NCBI GenBank assembly: GCA_029216955.1
Contig: JANAVB010006999.1
Coordinates: forward strand, 1,978,431-2,042,430
DNA: 64,000 nt
Origin: Iris pallida
Lineage: Eukaryota > Streptophyta > Magnoliopsida > Asparagales > Iridaceae
Reading direction: 5' to 3'
A program made the translations under genes and the position numbers. Shown here piece after piece: positions 1 through 10,796 of the stretch. Under the pieces are notes generated by a model. That model saw only the letters and a list, made by a program, of their open reading frames with translations, ran no database searches and was not told the DNA's origin. How positions within the stretch are numbered: the stretch's first letter is position 1; each line of letters opens with the position of its first letter.

Positions 1-76
1 AAGTTTTGTAACCTTTAAAGCGCTTATCAATTTTATTATTGATTAACATCTAATATAATTATTTTATGTCATGTAG

Positions 77-561
77 ATGTCGAATTTTGTAAAGTTTGAA
101 TTCAAAGCTCTTGATATGAGCAGAAATAATTATTTATCATGACAATGGATGCAAAGTTGTAATTGCAGTCCAACAAGCTTGATGGTACTATTAAGAAGAA
201 AAATAAAGAAATTTCTAAAGCCAAGGTCAAGACTTTGATTTGATTTTTCTACGACATCATATCCATGATGGTCTAAAGACAGGATATTTCTAAAGGAAGG
301 ATGATCCATTGAATTTGTGGACATCTCTAAATGATAAATTTGACCACCAAAGGATGGTAATCCTTATGACTGCTCAAACTGAATGGTTGAATTTAAGATA
401 CCATGACTGTAAAAATGTTAAATAATATAATTGTGCTCTGTTTATTATTGTTTTCCGCCTTAGATTGTACGGAGAAAAAAGTAGCAGAGCCTCAAATGAT
501 TGAGAAGATCCTCTTCATTTTTCATGCAAGCAATGTGCTTTTGTAGCAATAATATTGTAAA

Positions 562-596
<35 letters not shown>

Positions 597-620
597 GAAG
601 ATATGTCATGGTTACTTTAC
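77..620 (+). pseudogene. copia gag remnant
   Basis: An ATG at 77 opens a frame resembling the N-terminus of plant copia gag (MSNFVKFEF, then ALDMSRNNYL). Scattered pieces follow in shifting frames: DPLNLWTSLNDKFDHQ near 310-355, then WLNLRYHDCKNVK, then FHASNVLL near 515-545. Gag forms the particle that packages element RNA. Stops and frameshifts leave no usable frame. The gag reading fades into an A-rich tract at 561-592. The short minus-strand ORFs over this stretch have no recognisable content. Confidence 0.7.
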
Positions 621-1020
621 AAAGGTTGAAACAATGGTTCATGAAAAAAAAAAATAAACAAAAAAAAAAAGAATTGTTTTGATCCTATTTTTTGAGGATC
701 AAAATGGAAAAGTTACAAATGAACAGTTTGAGGAGATGCTTGAAAATTCACCTTCCATTGAATGAGCACTCAGTCAGTTTATGTTTATTTCGACTACTTA
801 TAAACTATTTAAATTTGATGTCATGTTCTATTTTTGGTTTCAATCATGGAATGTCTAGGCCATGAGAGTTTTGTTTTATTGAAAAAAATATATATATATT
901 ATAAATTTGGAGTTACATTTCTATAATATGATATTATCATTTGAAATGCTTAATTTTTCTTATTGTACTTATGCTAGCTAAAATATATAAGTTCATAATA
1001 TCTTTATTTTGCTTCATGGA
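556..1020. other. A-rich and AT-rich interruption inside the gag remnant
   Basis: A run of about 32 A at 561-592 and a second A-rich run at 643-670 are followed by AT-rich sequence without copia similarity. Coding similarity resumes at about 1025 with the zinc-knuckle region. The stretch could be an inserted fragment or decayed gag C-terminus. A short frame at 695-765 reads NGKVTNEQFEEMLENSPSIE before a stop; I do not recognise it. Confidence 0.4.
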
Positions 1021-1024
1021 GAAG

Positions 1025-1591
1025 TAATGCTTGTCGTAAATATGACAAAGATAGACATTGATTTAAGCAATGCCGAGCTACTCAACAAGAGATTAAGAGA
1101 TTCAAAGAATCCAAGAAAAATGACTTAGATATGTGTTTGGTAGATAGTGCTACAACACATATGATTTTGAAGAATCAAAAGTCTTTGCCAAAGTTGGTAT
1201 TTGACATGCATAAAGTGCCAACAATAGCTTGGCCAGCCATATAATTGAGGGCTTTGGAAGAGCACACATCATGTTACTCAAACTTATTTGCAGAATGTGT
1301 TCAAGTAGTTCCGTAAAGGAATTTGTTAAGTTTCAAGGATATACACAAAATGGGTACCATATTGAAACTCGAAATGATAAGAACAAAGAGTCATTATGTA
1401 GCACATCTAATGTTGGGAGCAAAAGGCTCACATTAGAAGAGTTATCTTGTTTTTCGGTGGGTTTGTATTTCACCACCATTAACATAATTGAATCTAATAT
1501 GAATATGGCAAAATATAAAGCCAATGATCATGTCTTATATAACATTTGGCATGACCCTTTGGGTCATCCGGGACATACTATGTATCATTGA
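1025..1591 (+). pseudogene. copia zinc knuckle, protease and pre-integrase remnant
   Basis: A knuckle-like stretch near 1028-1085 (CRKYDKDRH, then FKQC) is followed by the protease active-site region, LVDSATTHMI at about 1138-1168. The usual D-S/T-G triad reads DSA here, so the catalytic glycine is lost. The open frame 1229-1591 ends in a GAG-pre-integrase motif (IWHDPLGHPGHTMYH) that supplies the first histidines of the integrase zinc finger, then stops. Continuity with the integrase remnant downstream supports one decayed polyprotein. Confidence 0.75.
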
Positions 1592-1719
1592 TAATCTTTG
1601 TGGATATTTATTGAAAATTACGATATTGGCTATTGAAGAATCAACTATATATTCCTTGTTTACAAGGAAGGATTATAACTAGACCATCTTTTCTAAAAGT
1701 TAAGAATGAGTCTTCTACT

Positions 1720-2450
1720 TTCTTGTAAAGAACATAAAGACACATTTGTGGTCATATTCACCCTGCTAGTGGTTCTTTTTAAGATATTTTATGGTACTCA
1801 TAGATGCATCTATTAAGTGGTCATATGTTTGTCTATTGTCTACTAGAAATCTCGTATTTTCTCGTCTTTTAGCCCAAATTATTAAACTTAGATCTCAGTT
1901 TCCTAATCACACGACTATATTAAATAGTCTTGATAATGCCGCATAATTAATCTCACAAGTTTTTGATAATTATTGTACATCATTAGTAACTGAGATAGAG
2001 CATAATGTTCCCCAGTGCACACACAAAATGGGTTAGCTGAGTCATTTATTAAACATCTTCAACTTATAGCTAGACCTCTACTAGTGCAATCTAGTTTAAA
2101 AATTGTGGCTTGAGACATGATATTTTACATGTTGCATCTTTAGTTAAATTTAGACTCATTGCCTACCATATTATTTTATATATATACAACTTGTTAGTTA
2201 AACAACCAAACATTTCATATTTGAGAAAGTTTGGATATACAGTATATGTTCCAGTTCCATCTTCCAAAAGAACTAAGATGGGTCCCCAATGATGTTTGAA
2301 AAATATACATTAGTTTTGAGTTTTCTTCCATAATAAGGTATTTAAAATCAATGACTGGTGATGTCTTTACTACAAGATTTGATGATAGCCAATTTGATGA
2401 TAGAGTCTTCCCGCCGTTAGGGGGAGGTATAAGCAACAAATTGTTCATAT
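1720..2450 (+). pseudogene. copia integrase remnant
   Basis: Broken frames match the integrase core and C-terminus. FMVLIDASIKWSYVCLLS occurs near 1790-1845, LLAQIIKLRSQFPN near 1868-1910, and an open piece at 2110-2292 (RHDILHVASLV, then PNISYLRKFGYTVYVP, then TKMGPQ). A PPLGGG motif typical of the copia integrase-RT linker follows near 2412. Several stops occur, including in the region that should carry the catalytic aspartates and glutamate, so integration activity is not possible. Confidence 0.75.
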
Positions 2451-2559
2451 AGAACAAACTATTGCTAATTAACGGCGTGAATTGACATGGTATACGCCTA
2501 CTCTATCGATCTCATTAAGTTCCAAGAACTCCAAATGTGATTATGAGATAAGAAGAATG

Positions 2560-4380
2560 ATATATTTGCAAGAAATTGCAAATTAATTACCTGATGCATT
2601 TAATGATGCCGTAAAGGTAACTATATCATATGTGCCAGCCATAATCATTGTTCCAATTGGACAAAATTCAAACAAGGCGGCAAATGAATCTACTACTACA
2701 CGTCAAAAGCGTGGTAGACCTATAGGTTCCAAGGATAGTGCTCCTAGAAAGAGGAGAGTAAATGAAACATCTTGTCCTGATAAAAGCCTAATAGTGGCTG
2801 GAGCTCCGAAAACAAATACTGAATATGTGCATGTTTCCAAATTCACTGAAATGCCTCTGGATGCCTCTAGAGAGGCACAGGTACCTGAAAATGAAGAGAT
2901 CTCGATATTCCATGCATGTTCAGGTGAATTATGGAATAGAAAAGCACTTGTCATCGATGACATATTTAACTATGCAGTAGCTACTGAAAAATCAAAGGAC
3001 AATGATGATTGTGAAAATGAACCACGTAGTATAAATAAATGTCGACAAATAAAAGATTGGCCAATCTGGAAAGATGTTATTCAAGCATAATTAAATCTTT
3101 AGAAAAACGTGGTGTATTTGGACCTATAGTGGAAACACCAAAGGGCATAAACCATGTTGGTTTTAAATAGGTGTTTCGTGAGAAAATAAAATGAGAGAAA
3201 CGAAGTTGAAATATACAAAGCCCAACTTGTAGCACAGGGTTTCTCTCAAAGACCTGGAATTGACTACGTTGAGACATGCTCTCAAGTTACGGATGTCATT
3301 TTTAGATATCTAATTAGTCTCGCAGTTTCTAAAAATCTTGATATAAGATTTATGGATGTTATAACTGCATATTTATACGGAGACTTAGATACTGACATCT
3401 ATATAAAAAATTCCAGAAGGATTTACAATGCCAAAGACTAAGTCTAAGGGCATGTGTTCAAATTAGATGAGCATTATATGAATTAAAATAATCCACAAGA
3501 ATGTGGTATAATCGTCTTATCATATATTTGACCAAGGAATGATACAAAATAGTCAAATTTACCCATGTGTCTTCATTAAGAAATTTAGAAATAAATTCTC
3601 AATAGTAGCAGTATATATTGATGATATAAAACCTGATCAGGTCTCCTACAGTATTGGAGAAAACTGCAAACTATTTGAAGAATGAGTTTGAAATGAAGAC
3701 TTGAAAAAAGACAAAGCTTGGTCTCGGTTTGCAAATAGATCGAAGTTCCTGTGGGATATTAGTGCATCTCATTTCCGATATATTGAAAGAATTTTGATCT
3801 GATTCATAATGGAAAAAGTACATCTACTAAGTAGACCGATGGTTGTACGCATGTTGGATTTGGATAAATGTACATTACGACCAAAAGAGAAGATGAAAAA
3901 GTTCTTGTTCCAGAAATATCGTATTTAAGTGCTATTGGAGCACTACTATATCTAGCCATTGCACAAGACCAGATATTGCATTTTATGTTAATTTATTATC
4001 TAGATATAGTTATGCACCTCCACTTACATATTGAATATAGTTAAACACATATTGAGATATTTTTGTGGAACAACTAGCATAAGATTATTTTATTTATATG
4101 ATTCTACTAACGATTCTTGTCTAGTTGGTTGTGCAGACTCAAACATATTTCTGACCTTCATAAGGGTTGCTCCAAACGGGTTATGTGTTTATTAATAACC
4201 ATGCAGCTATATCTTGGCGATCAACAAAACAAGATGAGCCTACAATAATATTCAAAGACAATGCGACTTGCATTACGCATGTTCGAAAAGGATTCATCAA
4301 AGGAGATCGAATAAACACCTTCCTCCAAAAGTGTTTTATGCATATGCTCAAAGGACAAAAGTGATCGAAGTCAAGCAAAT
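2560..4380 (+). pseudogene. copia linker, reverse transcriptase and RNase H remnant
   Basis: The open stretch 2632-3090 is the linker before RT (basic segment RQKRGRPIGSKD, then DWPIWKDVIQA). RT follows in broken frames: ETPKGINHVGFK near 3125-3170, AQLVAQGFSQRPGIDYVET near 3220-3275, MDVITAYLYGDLDTDIYIK near 3352-3405. The catalytic YxDD region reads VYIDDI at about 3611-3630. RNase H traces near 4135-4380 end in the C-terminal motif before the stop. There is one decayed polyprotein and no intact domain beyond the 152-codon linker ORF. Confidence 0.8.
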
Positions 4381-4553
4381 CTATTATATCGAGGGGGAGT
4401 ATGATTCATGAAGAATATTTTTGAGTTTTGCACGTTGTACTCTTTTTCCTTGACTAAGATTTTTTCCCACTGGGTTTTTCTTAGTAAGGTTTTAACGAGG
4501 CAACAAATGTGCATACACCACCAACTAATTAATGGTGAATATCCAAGGGGGAG

Positions 4554-4781
4554 TGTTATAAATATGGATAATTCACATAATTAGTTGGCCTACATAACCT
4601 ATGTCTCTTGTTATCCATAACCTATGACTTATAGTTATCCATAACCTATGCCTTTTGGCATTTTTCTTTTAATTATCATCATGATGTTAACCTCCATTGT
4701 AAGCCTATATAAATGGCTCTTCTCAAGATGATTGGTACATGTGAATGAAGAAATATTTCCTCCATCTCCTTCTCTTTGTTT
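4554..4781 (+). repeat. 3' LTR of the decayed copia element (right edge uncertain)
   Basis: The purine tract AAGGGGGAG at 4545-4553 is the expected polypurine tract and is followed by TGTTATAAATATGG. A TATA-like CTATATAAATGG lies near 4706. A plausible end is TTTTACA at 4781, just before the TA repeat, but there is no second LTR in the window to fix the boundary. Confidence 0.6.
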
Positions 4782-4794
4782 TACAATAATATAT

Positions 4795-4796
4795 AA

Positions 4797-4859
<63 letters not shown>

Positions 4860-4995
4860 TGTGTGTGTGTATGTGTGGATTGTGCATATATATTTATTTG
4901 TGTGTGTGGATAGATGGTTAGAGAGTGAGAGAATGAGCAGGAAAGCAGCAGGAAAAAGCAGTAAGCAGTAAGCAGAAAAAAGCAGTAAGCAGGAA
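4795..4995. repeat. Simple repeats: (TA)n, (TG)n and AGCAG-type
   Basis: About 60 bp of alternating TA (4799-4856) is followed by TG-rich sequence (4857-4905) and then by irregular AGCAG/AGCAGTA units (4933-4993). The Tyr-Ile and Ser-rich ORFs here are translations of the repeats, not genes. Confidence 0.95.
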
Positions 4996-5140
4996 GTAGT
5001 GCAGGATAGTTTTTTGGGGTTTTTGTGGCCCCGAAACATCCCCTTTTGACCCACCTTTGCCCCAAATGCCTACCCCCACTTGTTAACCACATTTTCTACT
5101 ATGAAACCCCTAAGTTAGAGAGTGTTTTTAGTGTATTAGG
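4996..5140. other. Left flank of the 5141-13162 element, probably part of LTR D
   Basis: No gene is visible. The last five bases (TTAGG, 5136-5140) are the left TSD of the element that follows. The right TSD leads directly into sequence that belongs to LTR D, so this stretch is probably the left part of D. I could not place the start of D. Confidence 0.45.
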
Positions 5141-7486
5141 TGTAATGCCCCGCTCCGCACGACGCATTACGCTGAAGCGTTGACTCAACGAGTCACATTG
5201 ACGCAAGAAAATGTATCGGTACAAAAATGATACGAGAGTTAAGTTGTCCCGAGCAATGCATCAAACTAAGTTGATACGGAGAGTTGCCTTGCCCCGAAAG
5301 AATGCATCGAGTTGAATCGATGCGAAGCGCTGCGTTGCCGAAGGATGAGTGCGTTGAATCGGCTCGAAGATTCTAAGAAATCGAATCGACCAAGGCGCAA
5401 GTCCGAATCGATGCAAGTATTGATTTTAGTTGGTTTCGTATGCAGGTTATACTTTGACGCAAAAATATTAGAGGTCGATCTTTTGCAAGATTTAGTAAGG
5501 GGTCCGCGAAATCAAATTGTCGTCTTGCGACGGGCTAAGACTTGGGCATGCTAAGGTGAATTGGGCGTATAACTCAACGAAGTACGAAGTACTCGAATGG
5601 CTAAGTCAGGAGAGTGGCCGTGCAACAAAGTTATGAAATTGAGCCGCATCGGCTCGGCGAAACGACGAAGGCGTATCGACTCAAGGTGGAAGGATTGACT
5701 TCTTTTTACTCCTTCATTCGATAAGTCAAATATATCATTGTATGCTAAGTTAACCTATCGACGCCACGGGCGTGGCCGATCGGAGATAAATCATAGTGTG
5801 AGTCGAACACTAAGTTAGAACAATTAAAATGAAACGTACATCAAATGCACGAGTCGCTTTGGAACATTGGATATCGCTAAGGCGAGCGCCTCGATGCACA
5901 AGCCGTAAGAACATGGGATAACTGTACTCGGCGAGTGCCTTAGTGCACGAACCATACCGTGCCTTGCACACGAGTTAGAACGGCTAGAACATTGAAAGAC
6001 AATAGGCGAGCGCCCTAGCGCGCAAGCCCCGAACGTTGAATGCTAAGTTATAGAACATCGGAATACGGTCGAAACGTGCTACGTGCGCGGGATAATAAAA
6101 GATGGCTTCATTGCGAGAATACAGTTGTGGCATGAATGTGGCGGAACTGTCAGATATGACATGGTGCCTCGAAAGGTGTTCAAGACCTTCGGGTTGTTCG
6201 GTTGACGAGCATTGAGTTGAGGCACGATGCCATTGAATCATTGAAACGAAGTATGAAATGTAAGAACACAGAAAGCTAACGAAAGAGATGCGAGATAATA
6301 AGTCTGAGTCTCGGACTCAAGACTATGTTTGGTTGTTTGAATTTGATTACTTGAATGATAGGGCATTGCATGGTCGATTGGAATGGGCTAGAGATAAAAT
6401 GTGATATCGCCCGTGCACGGGTGTTTCCCCCAAACGGTTAAATGTCGGAGCGCCCCGGAACCGCTTTGGCCTAGGAGGGAATCGAATAATCTTTGTAGGC
6501 GCATATCCTTAAACAATATGGGAAAAGCCGCAAATGATGGTATGCAGCGGGAACGTTTCGGTTGTTGGGATGTGACCCAACCCGTGAAACGCCGGGCAGC
6601 CCGACCAAATATAGAGAAAAAAAGGAGAGAAAAGAAAGGAACTCCTTTAGTCCATTCCGGCACGGATACGCCAACGGCCCTCATATAGTTAAGGAACGAT
6701 GGATTGAAAGTGTAGGCGCGTATGCGTCCCGCATAGAGATCCTGCTTAGAGATGCACAATAACATGACAGGGAAGGATTACGGCGTATTCACCTTGCGTC
6801 GGTGTAAGGGCGAGTGCGTCGACTTGGTAAGTCGTGCCACGAATCAAACACGAGATTGCTTGTTTGTTTGCCTATTCAATTTGATAACATGCTTTACGCT
6901 TTCGAAGATGCCATGAAATTGACCCTAAGGAGAACATAGCAAGATCATAAGCTAAGTTGCATGATTCAACATAAATATTAAAATGTCGGTTTGGAAATAT
7001 GATCTTTGCTTCAGTACATGCGAGGACGAACGTACTGATCCCCCACCAGCTTCATGCAGGGTACAGGTAATGGATTGCTCGCGGCGAAGCGTTGCTTGAA
7101 CATGTTAAGGCTTGGAATGCCGAAGCGCATTGAAGCGTTGCTATCGTATTGACGCTCGGACTACGCAGCTGGATTGATGCGGCCGAGATATAGAAGGCAT
7201 GATGTATGGAACGATAAAATCCTTTGTGGGCAAGAGAGAACCTGAGTGTTGTAGCCAATCTGCATATATTGTTAGGCTATCGAAAGCCATTGTAATCTCA
7301 GTTTCGAATATCAATAAAGAGAATTGTTTCGTATACTCTGTTTTCCTATCGTTGTTAATATCGAATCAAAAGATAACCATTTGAGAACTTGTCATCTTGC
7401 CTTGCACGAGCGCAACTCCAGGCTCGTGCGGCATCACGCCCCCTGCGAGGACGATGATTCGGGTGATTCCGAGTCGGGGCGTGACA
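5141..7486 (+). repeat. 5' LTR of the LARD-like element
   Basis: Starts TGTAATGCCCCGC and ends GGGGCGTGACA, next to the primer site. It is directly repeated at 10797-13162. The ORFs at 6388-6765 and 6401-6688 recur at the same place in the other LTR but resemble no protein and overlap each other on opposite strands, so they are not called as genes. Confidence 0.9.
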
Positions 7487-7489
7487 AAT

Positions 7490-7501
7490 TGGTATCAAAG
7501 C
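7490..7501 (+). other. Primer-binding site, initiator-Met tRNA type
   Basis: TGGTATCAAAGC starts four bases after the 5' LTR. It differs at one position from the usual plant initiator-methionine primer site TGGTATCAGAGC. This fixes the element on the plus strand. Confidence 0.8.
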
Positions 7502-7917
7502 TCTAGGCTCAATTTTCTCTGGACGCTCGCTTCATTTCAATTCGAAAAGTTGCCCACCACCACTTGATATCACTCTTGACTCTACTCGATGCCGCACTGG
7601 ATGTTCCATACAATAAGTCTAATACAAATCATGTAATTTTGCCGCATGTGTTTTGGAAATTATACGATGTTTGCTAAGAAAGTCGCGAAGGGTATATTGC
7701 ATTGAATGCAAACGAGCCGTAAAAATGTTAGTTGCTGCAAGAGCAATAAATTGTGAAATACGATTTGAGATGTTGTCGCAATGTAACATATTGAATGGGA
7801 AATAAAATGATGCACGAAGTGCAACGAGTAATGGTGAATATGCGTTAAAATGAAAGTGAGAAGTGATAAGCCAATACCGAATATGTTAAACGGATTGCGC
7901 ATTGACTTGGAAAGTCG

Positions 7918-8165
7918 GGAATAAATCGTTGTACGATGTGCAATGCGTATTGGAAAGAAAAATCATTGTACGTGGTGCAACGCATATCAAATTAATCGTT
8001 GCACGAAGTGCAAAGGAAATTAGAAATGAATCGTTGTACAAAGTGAAATGAAAGTGTCAGAAATAAATCGTAGCACGATGTGCAACGCGTATCGAAAGTA
8101 AAATTTTTTGCACGGGGTGCAACGCATATCTAAATAAATTGTTGCACGAGATGCAACGTAAGGAA
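7918..8165 (+). repeat. Short tandem array of hairpin-forming units
   Basis: About seven degenerate units of 30-45 bp each contain a near-palindrome of the form GTTGCACGANGTGCAAC, often followed by GCATATC or GCGTATC. Good copies lie near 7926, 7966, 7997, 8065, 8105 and 8140. Confidence 0.8.
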
Positions 8166-8364
8166 AGAATTAAAATCGTAAATCGATTGAACGAATCGTT
8201 CGGTAGCACACCAAACTTATGTTGGCAAACGAGAACATTGACCGAGTTGCGTCGGATTTGATAGAATCAAATTTACGGTTGTGATCAAGCACGATCACTG
8301 CAGAAATCGTGAGTCGGAAGAGATCGTTGGTTTATACTAAGTATAGCGTGAGGGAAATGGCTTA

Positions 8365-8850
8365 AATTCCGAGTGGTATATGCCATACCACGTAGACGAT
8401 GAATGACTCGATTACGAGTGGTATATGGTATATCACTTGTGCGATGAATTGTATCGACGCGTTGTGAGAATTACGGAAGGTTTGTCCGTAACGGACGGAA
8501 GAGTACCGAGACTTGATTGAAAATTTGTATAACGGTATGTTGATGCAAGTGTTCTTCGAAAATCGGTCGGGACGATAAGGCGAGACTCGTATCAATGAAC
8601 GATACGTCGAACGAAAGTTATAAGTTGGTCGGACGACCGAGACTAGCAAAACGATTATGCCTTGACGCAATAATCGGATCGACGGGAAAGGAATACTCGA
8701 GCTTGCAAATGAGTCGTACGACTTGCGATCTCGGTAGAAATGTTGGGCGAGACGAATCGAATCGCACGACTTATGATTTCGATAGAAATGTTAGGCGATG
8801 CGAATTGTAATCGAATCGCACGATGTGCGACTTCGGTGAAGAGTTGGTTG
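8365..8850 (+). repeat. Palindromic and 60-bp repeats in the LARD-like interior
   Basis: GTGGTATATGCCATACCAC (8373-8391) and GTGGTATATGGTATATCAC near 8420 are hairpins about 45 bp apart. From 8700 to 8840 there are about three copies of a roughly 60-bp unit containing CGCACGAC, then TCGGTAGAAATGTT, then GGCGA. Their function is unknown. Confidence 0.65.
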
Positions 8851-10796
8851 ATGTGAGTAATCGTGCCTAAGAAATAGTTGGTTACGTTACGGCGACACTC
8901 ATTTGAGTACGACTGAAAAACATGCGAAACTTAGAGAGCGTGATCGTATAACTCGAGGGTTCGATGTTGGATAATCGGTAACTCAGTTACGCGATCAAAG
9001 TATAGCGGGATGCGGTGAATCAGAAAACGAGTAGATGCGTATGGAAAAGTTCGTTGGGAACGTAGATGTATGCGATGCGAGTTAAGTTGACGTTGAAACG
9101 GATTCAAAGTTGACCCTTACGTTATCGAAATGAATACGGCGTATTGAGATCGATACGTAAGGAAATGTAAGCGATGTGAGAATACAAAATGGAATGCGCC
9201 TTGCGCTATCAAAATTTTGTAAGTAACGATACGAGAATGAACGAACTTGGTTGATCGTACATTTTGTGACTAATCAAGACGAGACTATAAGTCATCGACG
9301 ATTGCTCGATGCGTATAGCATCTCGTGTGTCGACCCGTGAATAAGATAGACTCGAACTTGATGCGAGTAGATGTTTCGTAAATTGCGGAATCATCGACGG
9401 CAGTGCATGACTTGACTCGGAGGATAGTTGCGCATCAGTTGCGCCGATAGAAATGGTTTTATCCGAAATTGGGTAGTCACATAGAATCGTCGGAACGTGA
9501 TTTGGCTCCGAAATAAGATATAGCATGGTTCGTATTAAACTGTCCTTCGGTGATGATCCACAATTATCGAACGTAGCTTCGGGACAGCTGACCCTAGAAG
9601 ACTTGACCGCCAAATCAAATTGAATGCTGCAGACCGTAAGATGACCCATGCGATATCGCATATGAGATTGCACCGATAACAAATATAACACGGTGCATGT
9701 TGACGATAAGTCTAGGCGATCGAGAATTGTTGGAACAGCTTTCAATTGAGAATGATAAGTTAGATTTTGAATATTCGTCGGATGAATACTTGAATGGTTA
9801 TGTTGGTCGACGGTCGAACTAGAATTCACCAACGGGCTTGGTGATTCGGATAGGCGATTGCGAGAAACGTGCTATGCACGAGAGGGAATGACTTACGAGT
9901 CATGTCGTTAGATTCGAATTCACCTTGCAATTGAGCTTGCGTGAATCGAAATTTACATTCGATGTTGCGAGATAGATAAGTTGGGAATTTGGCTAGTGAA
10001 TTCCTACTCGTTAGAAAATTTAATGTAAGACGCGTCGTAAAGACCTTCGTTCTAAAGCGATCGTTGCCTTGAGCACCGTCGCCTTGATGTAAACTTTCAT
10101 GTCAGATAGATTGTGGCCTTTGTGCAATGTCAATTTAAAGTTGCGTTGGGAGAAGTTAAGCACAGGGACTATGTAAGTAACCTAGCGGACGTAGTCCTGA
10201 ATGTTGATGCGTTTGCAAGTCAACGAAGGAAATCGTAGTCGAGATAAGTGCATAGCCAGACTTCAGAAATAAGTTGGGTAACGATGTCGAACGCAAGGCG
10301 TTGCAGAGACTCATTGTGATTGGATGCGCGACGGCTTGACGCGACGCACAAAGTTGATAGTCCATACGAAACGAGAAAGGCAATTTTGAATCGCGTCGCG
10401 TACAGTGACTTTATTGAATGAATCACGTATGTATCGAATATATGTATGCGATGAAATTTCGAGAACATTTGCTAAGGATAAGTCCGATCGAGAGTACGAG
10501 ATGGTAAGCATAGGATTGAAATTTACCTGTCAGCTTTGTTCCAATTTGCTACCACTGGAATTGGTCAAAATACATATATCTTCGGGACGTCTTGAATATA
10601 AGTATGAATCAAATTGAGTTGTATACAAAATTCAAATCGAGCTGCTGGGATGACTTTGAAATGTTAATGAAAAGCTTGCGAGATAGTGTAAAATTGAACA
10701 ACATTGGTGGGACGAGATCGTGAAATGATCTATAAAATACTTAGTCGGAGTGTTAGTTTTGGTTCGAGGACGAACCTTGTTTTGAGTGGTATATTC

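Larger units (their letters stand above)
1..4781 (+). mobile_element. Degenerate Ty1/copia retrotransposon, 5' end outside window
   Basis: The order gag, zinc knuckle, protease, integrase, reverse transcriptase, RNase H, purine tract and LTR can be followed on the plus strand, but every domain is broken by stops and shifts. The gag-like start lies at about 77, so the 5' LTR should end just left of position 1. Protease before integrase before RT is the Ty1/copia order. The 3' LTR begins after a purine tract at 4545-4553. I do not assign a lineage. The amount of decay suggests this is one of the oldest elements in the window. Confidence 0.85.
7502..10796 (+). other. Non-coding interior of the LARD-like element
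   Basis: No domain is recognisable on either strand. The longest frame, 207 codons on the minus strand at 9209-9832, has no recognisable motif. The region is unusually rich in CG-containing words (TCGA, CGAA) and in short hairpin repeats. A chromovirus-like tail (CGAGGACGAACC) stands about 20 bp before the 3' LTR, but the purine tract between them is weak. Confidence 0.75.

Noticed and set aside
561..592. Poly(A) run as the tail of a processed retrogene or LINE
   Set aside because: No upstream coding sequence other than copia gag and no target-site duplication was found.
4635..5092. Overlapping ORFs of 79-139 codons on both strands
   Set aside because: They translate the TA and TG microsatellites (Tyr-Ile and His-Thr runs).
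6388..6765. ORFs in the LARD-like LTRs (also 11897-12424)
   Set aside because: Present in both LTRs only because the LTRs are duplicates; overlapping on both strands with no known domain.
9209..9832. 207-codon minus-strand ORF in the LARD-like interior
   Set aside because: Ser/His/Ile-rich with no motif, opposite to the element sense; low stop density fits the TCG-rich composition.
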